Source: Apoderus coryli
Lineage: Eukaryota; Arthropoda; Insecta; Coleoptera; Attelabidae
DNA length: 64,000 nt
NCBI GenBank assembly: GCA_911728435.2
Contig: OU452216.1
Coordinates: 1,295,981-1,359,980, forward strand
Direction of reading: 5' to 3'
Shown here: one piece after another, positions 1-11,155 of the stretch
Layout of the letters: each line of letters starts with the position of its first letter
Position numbering within the stretch: position 1 is the stretch's first letter
Made by a program: the position numbers and the translations under genes
Notes under the pieces: generated by a model
Seen by the model: the letters and a program-made list of their open reading frames with translations, nothing else
The model's database searches: none
What the model was told of the DNA's origin: nothing

Positions 1-26
1 TTGAAACAAAAATGTATTAAAAAAAA

Positions 27-633
27 TTATCTTCTTTTTTTAATCGTCCCCTGCTCCTCGTCATTATCTTTGCTGTAAAATGTCGCCCTTGCGACATTTA
101 TAAAATGTTTAGATCCTCCAGCTCTGAATATTTCAAATTATAAATTATTACTCAAAAAAACAAGGATTGCTCAATAACAAATTGATAAATTAAATATATT
201 GCTTCATACCTATTCCCCCCTTTGTTGTTCTGTTGTAAATGACTAAAAAAAGGCACACATATTAATATTACATTAGTTCTTATGAGAAAAACAAACTTAC
301 TGAATTTCTGTCATTAGGGCATCTTGCCTTTCTTTCAATTCTCTAAAAAGAAATTTTTATTAATGAAAATATAATACCTCTTTTACTTTAAACTATATCT
401 TATCAGAACATAAGCTTACTTCAATTCTTTTCGAATATCTTTCTGTCCTTCCTTCAGTTCTCTAAAAATAAGTTTTTATTGAAATATAATGATTCTTTTA
501 CTTTAAAAAAATTCACTTACATTAACATATCTTCAATGGACTTCATATCTCTAAAAATTACATTATTATTTATATTATTATATCATATAAACTACATTTA
601 AACAACTTACTTTCCTTCCTCTACACTATCCAT
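27..633 (-). CDS. Six-exon micro-exon gene, 88-residue coiled-coil protein
   Basis: Assembled from splice sites on the minus strand. Coding exons: 633-611, 550-521, 461-420, 342-301, 242-210 and 123-27 (23, 30, 42, 42, 33 and 97 nt; 267 nt, 88 codons plus TAA). Every intron is phase 2, 58-86 nt long, with donor GTAAGT, GTAAGC or GTATGA; the first four acceptors end in a T-run plus TAG, the last in TTCAG. The start follows an in-frame TAA, with no upstream ATG in the leader exon 677-634, which itself begins at a TTTTTAG acceptor. The protein opens MDSVEEGK. Residues about 8-48 are charged and heptad-like (ELKEGQ, ELKERQ), predicting a coiled coil. The C-terminus is basic (ends KKRR). There is no signal peptide or membrane segment. 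I recognise no family; function unknown. The consistent frame through five introns makes chance unlikely. Further upstream non-coding exons are possible. Confidence 0.8.
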
Positions 634-677
634 TGTAATTTATTTTAATATCAAATAAATGCGTTTTAATTTGTACT
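634..677 (-). promoter_or_regulatory. 5' leader part of the first coding exon of the micro-exon gene
   Basis: The minus strand reads TTTTTAG just above 677, the same acceptor form as the coding exons, followed by 44 nt without ATG and with an in-frame TAA before the start at 633. This implies at least one more non-coding exon upstream. A GTAAGTATAC donor near 948-943 could end it, but that exon cannot be confirmed from sequence alone. Confidence 0.45.
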
Positions 678-1908
678 CTAAAAATTTGTTAGCGTCCTTT
701 ATGCTATTTTGTTTTATTGACACAACAACCAAAGATAGAGTGATTATTATTAATAATTGGTCTTGGTCGAAAAAATGCAAAAACAAGACACTATTACCTT
801 AATTAACCATTGCGATGAATTGGATGAACACAACATAAATTTTAAAGTCTACTAAGTACAATTATTTTTCCTCAGGTGTTTTTCAATAGAACACTACCAA
901 TAACAAGAATCCTATATTATGGTGGTGCATTGTGTATACTTACAATGTTTGCTTTTAATTATTAATAACAGCTACTCAAACAAACATCTACAAATATTAA
1001 CAAAATAATACAGCTACATAAACTTTTTTAATTGCCAATTTCCACCATACATATTTTAATCCAAACTTTTTTGCAAGTACTTACACAAACACAATTCTAT
1101 TTCAATCTTTATTTTATTTCAAAAAAACACATTTTATTCACATTTCTATTTAATTTTGATACTTCCAAAATTATTTTCCATATCTTAATTAACTATACAC
1201 TTAATTATTGCATCATTGATTGTCTCCTCCAAAACATTATTTTATTCTTTATAAATTACAAGTTATTGCAGCTGATAATAATATTCTTCACCATTTCTAT
1301 ACTTTGTTATTATCCAAATAAATATTAATTTTAGGAATTCGCTTTTCTCGTTTTTCTCAGGAGTTTCCAAACAAAAAATCCCATATAATTCAATCTTATC
1401 AATAAATTACCATAAAAAAATGATACAACATTTTAAAGGTTAACCTTCAATGTGAAATATTAGTAAATTTCACTGATCATCTGTTTGAAATACATTACTA
1501 CATACGTCAACTTAAATGAGCAATTAACCTCCAAATGCTCTATAGCATAAGCGAGGCACATCCTATTAAACTAACACATCATCGCCTATGTTCTCTCGGT
1601 ACGGGACAACTTACAACATTATAATAAATTCTCAGTTAAATGTCAATCAAAAAAATACTTAACTGTGACATTAGATGACATAGTCAATAACCAATGAAAA
1701 TTTTACATTGCATTTATAACAAACAAATGATTTGAGCCCTAACTGATAATCTCACATCAGCCCAGTTAAAAAAAATATTTGATCTCTAAAGCAGCATTCA
1801 TACTTTTTCCTATAGGTATTTTTCAAAACATTTACACAAACTGCGATTTGGATTGAGCTAATTCACTATTATAATCATTTATTTGCAATCAAGAACTGGT
1901 ATGTATGA

Positions 1909-1965
1909 GCGGTGTTTCCAGCCAAGTCGTAGTCGGTAGACTATAGACTTGCCTATGCCAAGCCA
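1909..1965 (+). repeat. Repeat fragment A, inverted relative to 12850-12895
   Basis: Reads GGTGTTTCCAGCC, then AGTCGGTAGAC, then TTGCCTATGCCAAG. The reverse complement of 12850-12895 has the same blocks in the same order, without the short internal duplications found here. Same repeat family, not identified. A counterpart lies in the second duplication copy near 55370-55415. Confidence 0.5.
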
Positions 1966-2584
1966 AGTAGTTAATAAATACATACGTCATGGGTACTGGC
2001 GAATGGCAATCAAAGGCCGTGATTCGAAATCACATACTAAACTGCATATCCATACTTACACTGGTTGGATATAAATTCCGTAAAATATGCCAATTGGTAA
2101 AAATATTTATTTTAATAAAATAATATATATCCTCCAGTATAATAATTGGTATATATAGTATATACGGTAAATATCACATTATGCATAACAAACATATTCA
2201 GGTTATGTTTATTTATAATAATAAATACTTCATTTTTGACCAAAATTAAATTAATTTACAGGACAAAAACCTTACCGGGATGAAGACAATAGTGCTAAAC
2301 TACATTACTAAAAAAATGAAACTGGAAATCTAACCATGTAACATACATGGACCAAGAAATCGAAACCAATAAATGTTACCAAAAAAATACTATAAACGCG
2401 AAAATTGACAAAAGATAGTAATTAGTTAATCATAATATTCTTGAAAATACAATCATATCGATATCTAAAAAAATCATCGCGTACTTAGACAGGCAAATAA
2501 ATCAACAACAGCTCAAAAATGAAGCAACCTCAATCTCTACATCTCCAAATACACCAACCCGACTGAAATTTCCCCAAAATTTAA

Positions 2585-2840
2585 CCTAGGCCACATTTAA
2601 TAGGTAAGCAACATTTCATTATTTACAATATCTACAAAAACAATCAAAATTACATTTCAGAATATCTCAATAATGATTAGAGGAATTCTAAGATGCAACA
2701 CCATCACAACTAATGTAAAAATAAGATGACAACACTAATAATCAATCAAAAATCAATATACTTGACATTCCAAGTACAAAAATGTTTTTATTCCATATAA
2801 AATAAAGATAGAAATTTAACTACAGTAAGTATCTATATTT
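2585..2840 (+). repeat. Repeat fragment B, related to 15746-16010
   Basis: The 24-base block CCTAGGxCACATTTAAxxGGTAAG at 2585-2608 recurs at 15746-15769 and 58298-58321. It is followed in each place by a short AT-rich stretch, a CATxTTTCAG or CATTTCAG motif, and a poorly conserved tail around GTACxAAAATG. The layout resembles a splice donor and acceptor, but no coding frame is seen on either side. Element type unknown. Confidence 0.4.
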
Positions 2841-3298
2841 TCATTAGAATAAATATTTTTTTTAATAATAAATTTTAAGAAATTGCTTCAATTGTAACAC
2901 GTACCCAAATTTTGCCATCACATTATGTGATACAATCAATTGTCGCTCATTTGCTACAAAATTATATTTTTTCTTGATAGTTTCACTATATACTGAGGGT
3001 TATTTTTAAGTTGTGTACTTATACAATTTAGAAAAAAGGGAACTCAAAAATGTTTCCATATATTTTTTTAAATTTTTGGACACGGCAAAATCTAAATAAT
3101 AGGAAAACTTTTGAGTTTTCTTAGTTTGTTAGAATGGTCTCATAAAATTTATTTATATACAGGGTGTCTCAAATGTAATTCTATTTATATAATTAGGTTT
3201 CCAAACCATATTTTCAGTTTTTGTTTATAACCCTCAATGACTTTTGTCATAGATAAAACTACCACAAAACGACTGGGAAATCCCAAAGGGATTTCTTG

Positions 3299-4929
3299 TT
3301 AAACTATAAAAGCATAAAAAATTGTAATTATTCTTTAATCTGCAAACGTGATGTTTGACATAAAATTTCAAATATTTCGAAAACTGCACATGAACTATCT
3401 TTAGAATTACAAGTAGAATCTAAAAAATATATAATTTATTTAGGATCCTATTTAAGATAAGGAAGTTGACACCAACTTCTGGTATAACCGAAAGTACTAG
3501 ATTATTGGAAACATTTTAGCCGAATTGGCGCCGTCGACCTAAGTAATACACCAGATTTTCAGATTGTTCCACAGGGTAGTTTCTCCGTAATCGATCGAAA
3601 CCCGGTATATGACTCAAAAAAAAAATTTAGGATATTTTTCCAGCTTTAATATGTTTTCAAGCATTAAACAAAAAAATCTGGGCGTTAATGGGCACATAAA
3701 TCAATCGCTAGAAATGTATGGTAGGTATTTTCAAGTAATAGGAGCGCCAAATTCCCTAACGGGACACCTAAAGTTATTCGGGCTAGTCCGTCCCCAAAAA
3801 ATTATAATTATTTAAATAATTTTAATTTTTATGAATAATAGTCCTCGTTATATACTTCTTAAAGAATATACTAGTAATTATGAATATAATAATTATTATG
3901 TTTATGCGTATGTAGTAGGTATATACCAGACCTTAAATACAACTTAAAACAGAAAATATACTTTAGAACTTTCCTACATCCACAACGAAAATAATGTCAA
4001 AGATGTTGGAAAACTAACATCACAATTCGATGAACAATTAATAACATATTATGCGGAATATATAATAATGTAGGTACCATGGTATGATATGTAACTATGT
4101 GAATGTTTACCTTACTTCTACCAAAGATAAATACATATTTTGTCTTTGCTTCTACTATGATGGGTATCATGTCGAGTGTTACATTTATTATGTTATTATT
4201 ACTATCCACCACTATACAGATACACCACCTAATTTAAGTCGCAATAAATTCTTAAAGATACACCTACCTACCTCCTACCTTACGTTCCCACAACATACGC
4301 TTTGGTAGAATGGCGTTGTATAATAGTCTATTTTACAGCAACACAAAATATATAAACCTAGGTACTTGCATATAAGTATTATTATTCAAACCTACCTTGA
4401 ATTTTTCCCGTATGTTCGACGAGACTTCTGTTTCGTGCATTAATTGTGTCGGTTATATTTTTTATGCAGTTGATTGAATCCATAATTAATTATTCTGATT
4501 CGATTGAACAATTCAAATTTTTTAACCAGTCACTATCAGCTGATGCTGATTATTTCTATTACAAATTACGAGTGTTTAGTGTTTGTGTTTACTTATTTAC
4601 TGTGCTTGAGACTGCTCTGAGAAATTCCCGAAGGAACGCTCACCCTTAATAATTATTATCACCTCACAACTACTGACTGCTGTCAACTTAGCTACCACGC
4701 CAGCGCCTCTCTGTGGAAATAAGGAACATGGCCAGTTTGCACCATACTGCTTTTTTAATATTGAATTTATTACAAATGATTTTTATTTACTAAATTATAT
4801 GTGCCGCGTCCACCCCTTAATTTGTTTCTATTATTGTTTTTTTTTGTTACTTATTATAAGTTCGGTCGTTCTTATTGTTATTATTATTTTCCGCAATTCA
4901 AGGCACATTAATGTTCATAATAATATCTT
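3299..4929. other. Left part of duplication, no confirmed gene
   Basis: Non-coding AT-rich sequence shared by both copies. A possible exon-like frame at 4446-4649 (67 codons) follows a TTTTTTATGCAG acceptor-like motif; in copy 2 the same frame has a 6-base in-frame deletion but has lost the ATG. No family is recognised, and I do not call it a gene. A CCTA microsatellite near 4260 is longer in copy 2 (near 46815). Confidence 0.4.
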
Positions 4930-5173
4930 TCATTTGTTTGCGATAATATAACAAGTGAACTCTCTTTTAGTGATAAATTGAAAGATGCGGTGTTGCCACT
5001 TCTATACGTAGCTGGTAGCTGATACCAACTTTGAAATTTCAAATAGAACACCCTGTATTTTATTATATTTTTGAATAGTGCTCATAATTCTGTGTATATT
5101 TGATATAATAAGGTATATTTTTATCTGTTACCGTTTTAACGATTTTAATTATTTTGTGATTTTTATGCTAAAG

Positions 5174-6706
5174 CTGATGTGAGTGCGCTGAATCGTAATG
5201 AAAAACTTGTTAATTATTAGTAAAGAAAACTTTAATTATAACAAAGTGACATACAAACTTAAATAGGAACAAAAATAATTAAAATAAATAGCATGGTTCT
5301 TTTATTACATAACCTTACATTCAATAAAAGAAAACTTTTTACTATATGACAGTTCACTGTTATGCAGTTGGCCCTTAGACAAGAAAAGAGAGTGGACCCG
5401 TAACTGTGCCGGTCGTTGTGTTACCACCTAGCACTTATCCCTTAGATTCAGAGGCGTAACATACATAACTTATGTGATATATTTTTGAAATTTTATTTAA
5501 TTTTGATGATTAATAGTTTTAATAAAAAAAGATATGTGCATGTGGATGTATTAATAGTAATAATAACAATTCTTTATTTCAAATAAATCTACCTACATAT
5601 CCACAATCACACGAGCATACAAATAAATGAAACGACGTCAAAAAAGAGAAAAACAAAAAAAAATTGATACTCCTAACAACATATCAAAATAATCCGCCAA
5701 TTGATATGATTCTAGTTCCACTAGTAATTTCCTAACTTCATTCTTAAATATCTTCAATCTATTTATTTCTTTGATACTGATTGGTAGTTTGTTCACAAAT
5801 CTAATTATCATATTATATAATGCTGATTTTTCGGTTAGTGATAATCTGTGAGTGAGAGGTACTGCAGTAGACACAACACCAATACATAACGTTTTTATTG
5901 TCCTTTAAATATAATGAGTTTTGTTAATTGATTTCGAGAATGAGATTTAATTTTTGAGACTGTAGTTTTGTTATGAAATATACACGAACATTAAGACATT
6001 TGACACAAATAGATTTTATTAAAAAGTATATTATGTGATTTGCTGGGCTATATAGTGCATGTTGTTCTAAATATTGAAATAATTAAAAAGCTAAAGTGAC
6101 ATTATTTTATTCACTTTTAACGCAAAAATGTGTAAAAAACAAATTTTTTGGAAAAATATAATGTCTACGCCCCTGGTAAAATAAACATCTATAGAGGTTT
6201 CTATCAAAAAATAATGCTTTATCATGTTGATTTTAAATGAATTGTTGTATCAAACAGTTTTAATTAGGTAAACTGAAACCTGTTATACTACATACTAAAA
6301 GATAATAGCCTAAAGATTACTTATAATTATTAAAAACTAATAAAAACTAGAGGCGACTTGATACATCATTCTAAGTTTTACCTATGAAACGAAATTCTGG
6401 ACTCCTTTTGTTCACTGCGACTTGGGCATCCAAAAGCCACACAATGTACCATTTTATTAATATACAAAATAAATTTCTATTCCCAATTTTCACAAATAAA
6501 ATCATCAAAAATGCAAACGTAGTTTTCTGTTTTTCAGCACATATAAAATGGCCGCCGCATTAAAAGCGTAACACTTGCCATACATTCAGATATACGAACG
6601 TGCGGTATCCCCTCTCTCTCCTAATCTAAGAGTTGGCCATAGACAATAATATAATAGGGATGTGCTTATACGGTAGAGAGGAGATATTACGTTGTTAATT
6701 CTAACA
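5174..6706. mobile_element. 1533-bp insertion with AAAG target duplication, unidentified
   Basis: Copy 2 reads GCTAAAGCCAGG where copy 1 has GCTAAAG, 1533 extra bases, then AAAGCCGGG. AAAG at 5170-5173 and 6707-6710 is therefore a likely 4-bp target duplication. The insert contains a minus-strand frame at 5874-5638 whose pattern (RFVNKLPISIKEI, then lysine-rich) resembles the last residues of a LINE polyprotein, followed by a 3' UTR-like AAATAAAGAATTG near 5575. The rest is non-coding. It may be a short composite or truncated element; the class is not settled. Confidence 0.6.
5638..5874 (-). pseudogene. Possible LINE polyprotein C-terminal fragment
   Basis: A 78-codon frame inside the copy-1-only insert. 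Its centre (LYNMIIRFVNKLPISIKE followed by FKNEVRKLLVELESY) resembles the tail of many insect non-LTR polyproteins, where an NxLP motif precedes a lysine-rich helix. The downstream minus-strand sequence is AT-rich with an AATAAA-like signal. No catalytic domain is present. The call rests on pattern alone. Confidence 0.35.
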
Positions 6707-7521
6707 AAAGCCGGGTATAATTTAAAAATATATATTTTTGTACCGGGTCAAGCCAAGCGACTAATATTTTCAAAAACGTTTCTCAAGACTTTAGAGTTGC
6801 GTAATTGATAACACTTGATAGCCTATAATTATACAGGGTATTCAAAAAAATTGCACATTTTAAATACAACAAAATCGATTTTTTTCAAAAGGAACACCCT
6901 GTACTCTTTTATCTCAATGGATTGACAATTAAACTCCCTATAAAAAGATATAACAATGAATAATTACTTTGATTATGTCAATATTTTGACATATTAGGTG
7001 GCATGGCCTACTGGTAAATTGAGTTATATTTAAAAATCTATTAGAGATAGGTTTAGACATATGTTATATCTTTTTATAGGGAATTTAACAGTCAATCGAT
7101 TGAGGTAAAAAAATACAGCGTGTTCCATTTGAAAAAAATCGATTTTGTTGTATTTTTTGTATTAAAAATGTTGCAATGTTGTGAACACCCTGTATAATTA
7201 TAGGCTATCAAGTGTTATCAATTACGCAACTCTACTGCCTTGAGAAACGTTTTTGAAAATAACAGTCGCTTGGCTTGACCCAGAACAAAAATATTGATTT
7301 TTAAATTATACCCCGTTTTAGCATAAAAACACAAAATAATTAAAATCTCAAAATCGGTAACAGATAAAGATATACCTTATTATACCAAATATACTAAGAT
7401 TTATGAGCAGTATTCAAAAATATAATAAAGTACAGGGTGTTCCATTTCAAAGTTGGTATCAGCTACGTAAAAAGCGGCAACACCGCATCTGTCAATTTAT
7501 GAATAAAAGAGAGTTCACATT

Positions 7522-7967
7522 AGAGTTATTCTTTCGTACTGAACTAAGTGAACAATCTGAAAATTGTCAGTTCAATCACGATTGTGCGTATTCTTTCGAC
7601 ATCGTTCACTTCTACCAAACTGATTAAAATTCCTACCCCCCTTGCCGCTTACTGATCAACCTCTGGGTACCGGTTAGTTCGTTCAGTTGTCTCTAAAAGT
7701 ATTGAATATTGAGAGATAATTGGAATATGATTTCGAATCAAGCCAATAAATTGTAAAAGTTTAAAACATGGATAATAATATCATGGAAGAAATAATTTTC
7801 CAGTTTTCAGAGCAGATTTGGTTGTTTTCACAAGTTTTTGAGGTTAAGTGAAAGACATTCACCAAAAAGATGATCTTTCGGTTTCGACAAATATTCAGTC
7901 CAGTATAATCACATTCAGTTTAATCACATTCACTTGTTCAGATCAATCACTACGAAAGAATAACCCT
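7522..7967. mobile_element. 446-bp MITE with 3-bp ATT target duplication
   Basis: Copy 1 reads ATT-AGAGTTATTCTTTCGTA ... TACGAAAGAATAACCCT-ATT where copy 2 (48372) has a single ATT, so both ends and the target duplication are defined by an empty site. The terminal inverted repeat is AGxGTTATTCTTTCGTA, imperfect further in. There is no coding capacity. A 3-bp target site suggests the PIF/Harbinger or Zator superfamilies, but the TIR alone does not decide. Confidence 0.8.
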
Positions 7968-8310
7968 ATTGTTATATTATCGCAGACAAAATTTCATCTG
8001 TAGTACAATTACATGTATACCAAAATGCTGTTTGCTCTCTTATAATTTAAAATCAAATTTTATTAGTAAAAAGAAATTAAATTAAGCGCAAATAAGCCAT
8101 TTAGAAGGATTTAGAGTGTTTAGTGATGTTATTTAGAATTAAAAAGTTTTATAGCCGATCTGGTCAATCGGATAATAGAAGATAATAATCTCTCTTTTTC
8201 AATACCCTCCAAATAAGTATAGTTGTTTTCACGAAAAATGGTTCTGGCTTATCAACTGTAATAAATTACCTGGTTTAATCTTTATTGTGTAGAATATCAC
8301 CAGGTAAAAA

Positions 8311-8880
8311 ATGCAAATATGCTACAGGTCTGTAATAATATATAAATGTTTTAAAATTATTGCAAACCGTAACCCAAGTAAACACTTCCATTTGGCCGAG
8401 GGATATAATTACCTGTTTTCAGAAATTATAATACATATACAATCCGGTCATTTTACATTTATGGTAGGCCTTCTTGGGTTTTATGATGGGCAATATCGGA
8501 ATACAACTTAGTCAAAACCATTTTTCTTGAATTCCATTATACGCACGTGTCTAACAAAAAGGGACAGTTTATTGATGATTCTTTAAAAGTATTATAGCCG
8601 TCAAACGGATAATATATTATAATATTCGTATAGTGGACTTCAGGATAAATGGTATTTACTAAGTTCTGCTCCGATGTTGCCCATCATAAAACCCGAGAAT
8701 GCCTACCATAAATGTAAAAGGACCGGATTGTATATTTGTTATAATTTCTAAAATCAGGTAATTTTGTCCCTCGGCGAGGTATTGTTATTTTAGTCTTTGG
8801 ATTTCATTGGAATTGTTGTGTTACGGCTTGCAATAATTTTAAAACATTTATATATATATTATTACAGACATTTATTGCAA
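8311..8880. mobile_element. Fold-back element F2, copy 1
   Basis: Two arms of about 200-240 bp (about 8318-8540 and 8640-8878) are imperfect reverse complements. Shared blocks include CTGTAATAATATATA, TTTTAAAATTATTGCAA, TACAATCCGGTC and TTTTATGATGGGCAA, separated by a short spacer. No protein is encoded; the 66-codon frame at 8311-8511 is only the left arm read through. Present in both duplication copies, so older than the duplication. Confidence 0.65.
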
Positions 8881-9006
8881 ATAATTTATACCCCAACGTA
8901 CGAAATAGGCAGTATGTGGCGGCCGTGGATAAATAGTAATAGCGCTTTTCCAGTGGCTCGTTTAAGAAATATCACTTATCTAGTGCCGTGAAAGTCATTA
9001 TAAAAA

Positions 9007-9560
9007 ATGTATATAGATAGTTCCTTACTTCAGCAAGGATATAACGCGAGTGCTGCAGCAAGTGTAACCAGTAATTTGACGAAGCTGCCTCTTACTTCAG
9101 TTAGACGAATTGTTGAAAATCCCATTGAATCAAGACAAAAACGTAAAGATTTCGGTGTCACAAAAAGTCTAGACGATGGGAAAAATCTACACTATGTACG
9201 ATGAGCAGTGTGTCTCTACAATCAAAAGTCTAAAACACCGGCTCATCAATGACGAAACTCAAATCAACTGTAGCATCACTACTCTTTGGCGAACTTTGTC
9301 TGCAAAAAATGAACTTTTACAAGTGCTGATGTCATTTTCCTTTAAAGAAAATGTATGTTTTTGATACAGTTGCAGAAGAATTTTAACATACAGTGTTACG
9401 ACTACCTCACTACTACTGCGTAAATCCTGTAGAGCTTATGTGGCACCAACTTAAATCGAGGGTACGCGGAAAATTTTTAAGTGGTATTATGATAGAATTA
9501 AGGAAATTAGGAACTGTTTGCATGACATTTCTACCGAGAGTTAGAAAACTTCTGTTAGTC
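9007..9560 (+). pseudogene. Decayed Tc1/IS630-like (DDE_3) transposase, copy 1
   Basis: The first 65 codons from 9007 have a helix-turn-helix-like stretch (AAASVTSNL, then TSVRRIV) as in the N-terminus of insect DDE_3 transposases. A second frame at 9176-9364 continues with a conserved-looking stretch (INCSITTLWRTL). From 9387 a third frame reads VLRLPHYYCVNPVELMWHQ, the typical C-terminal block around the last catalytic acid (LRLPPYxCxLNPIE in intact members). The core between them is missing, with several frameshifts. It was dead before the duplication, since copy 2 has the same breaks. Confidence 0.6.
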
Positions 9561-11155
9561 ATGTTATAAATGTTGAAAACTCGTACCATCCTGTAGCATC
9601 AATTGCACCAATTATAATTAATTTAGATGCTATTACCATTATTGTCTTTATAAACTTAGGATGTCAGCGCTTGATTAGTATACCTGGCAACTAACATCAG
9701 ACTGCGTTGGCGTTGGAATTTTCATGTCGTTCATTCATAAATTTGGGTTTATAGAAATCTGTAGTAACTGGAAGAGCCATGGATTCAGACCAATCATATG
9801 AACATACCCACATTTATAAGTTCGTATTTTTCTTTCGCTTCCAGCCATAGACAATGTTACCAGCCGTCATATAATTATATGGTTCATATGGTTTCAACAT
9901 AATTTTATTGCGACGAATAATTCAAAAATATATTTTTTAAATGTCATTTTGCTTGACCTAAATTCTCCATATTTGTTTTTACTATATTATTTTAAAATGT
10001 CTTTGACTTCATATTATTTAGGCGATCACATAATTTTAAAATAAATAAATACTTACACATTTACTAAATTCTAAATAGGTACGTATATTGTTATAATACG
10101 TTATTTTTAATTGTTGCTCATTAGACAGTTGAAGGGCTTCCATTTACGTAAACGAAAACGTGAAAGTTGACAGCTACGCGTGCGCAAGTCGATTTTCTTT
10201 GCGTTTGGGTTTACGCCGCTATGTGATCTCGCGTGCCTCAACGTAGTGTCCGTTATCGCTTATACGCTACCCGAAACGCCCCAAATTAGAATTCGGTGCA
10301 TACCGATCGTGTTCTGTCATGTCATTTGTGTGTATGATATATTTATTATTTTGTACTTTCTTACATAGTTCAATTATATCTTTGCACTCACAAAATATTT
10401 ATTAGTTAGAATTATCAATAAAAATAGTCCTCAAAATAAAATTTTAAGGTTAAGTGTGTCGTTAACGCGCCACGAATTGTTACACTTCAACTAGCTTTTT
10501 GAAGCATTCCATAAACATCTAGTTTGTACGTTAACGTATATGTTAGCGTTTACGTTTGATTTCAACTTCAAGTGTCTATTGTCTGATCTGTCAAACGGCA
10601 ATTCGCTGAAATCGCTCATGAACCGTTCCAACCACCATTCTTTTCTGTAGCAAAATAAATGTGTGCCAGGGCAACGCATGCGCCTGCAATCGATCCTAAC
10701 AGTTCCGAATACAGTTTCATGACGATACGAAAACGGGGGGTTGGAACTAACCTAATAACTATCCAGTAGCCACTTGCCCAACAAATACTTTTAATTCTCT
10801 TTGTTATTCTGCACGCGCCACTTTTCGACCCATCGTTGTATTAACTCTAAGAGAGAGATATCACATTTCATTCATAAATTATAGTTTGTTTGGGCGCAGA
10901 CAATAACAAACAACTACATGGAAAGAAGCGAGAAAAAACATCGGACTTTCTTGTCACTCCGGATGTTTCTTCCACCGTTGCGGCAACGTCGCTGTTTTGA
11001 TTTTGACAAGATGCGACATGGAAATATTAATACCAGTGGCGTATCCCATAATAATGCTTTTACATTATATTTATTTATTTTATATAAAAAAAAAAGTTAT
11101 ATTGTAACTTTCTAGAAGTGAAAATAGCTTCTGTACATTAAACAAGAATCTAGAT
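9561..11155. other. Non-coding part of duplication
   Basis: I see no gene. CG-containing motifs such as TTTACGTAAACG (about 10143) and GTTAACGTATATG (about 10530) recur in opposite orientations and may be ends of a further decayed element. The 62-codon frames at 10180 and 10679 carry scattered substitutions between copies without any sign of selection. Confidence 0.4.

Larger units (their letters stand above)
678..3298. other. AT-rich region without recognisable gene
   Basis: I see no coding exon here. The 98-codon frame at 1032-1328 is low-complexity AT-rich sequence and is not called. The region holds two fragments (about 1909-1965 and 2585-2840) related to the non-coding block inside the duplication, and one TATACAGGGTG motif near 3160 of the kind that ends the local mariner-like elements. 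Confidence 0.5.
4930..7990. mobile_element. Giant fold-back palindrome (F1), copy 1
   Basis: The two halves are reverse complements from the outer edge (TGCGATAATATAAC near 4945 against GTTATATTATCGCA at 7971) to a short loop near 7010-7060. Once the two later inserts are removed, each arm is about 450-500 bp. Each arm carries ACAGGGTG-type motifs (6833, 6893, 7105, 7187, 7432, reading inward and outward). There is no transposase frame. It is best read as a non-autonomous fold-back element related to the mariner-like ends in this window. Its arms are interrupted by the 1533-bp insert at 5174 and the 446-bp MITE at 7522. Confidence 0.75.

Noticed and set aside
1032..1328. 98-codon plus-strand frame
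   Set aside because: Made almost only of phenylalanine, isoleucine, leucine, asparagine and tyrosine codons from AT-rich DNA; no motif, no splice context.
2007..2036. tRNA-like B-box (GTGATTCGAAATCAC) suggesting a tRNA or SINE head
   Set aside because: No matching A-box, no cloverleaf, and the related block at 13210 has a different sequence there.
10180..10368. 62-codon frame present in both duplication copies
   Set aside because: Differences between copies are not biased to third positions, and no family is recognised.
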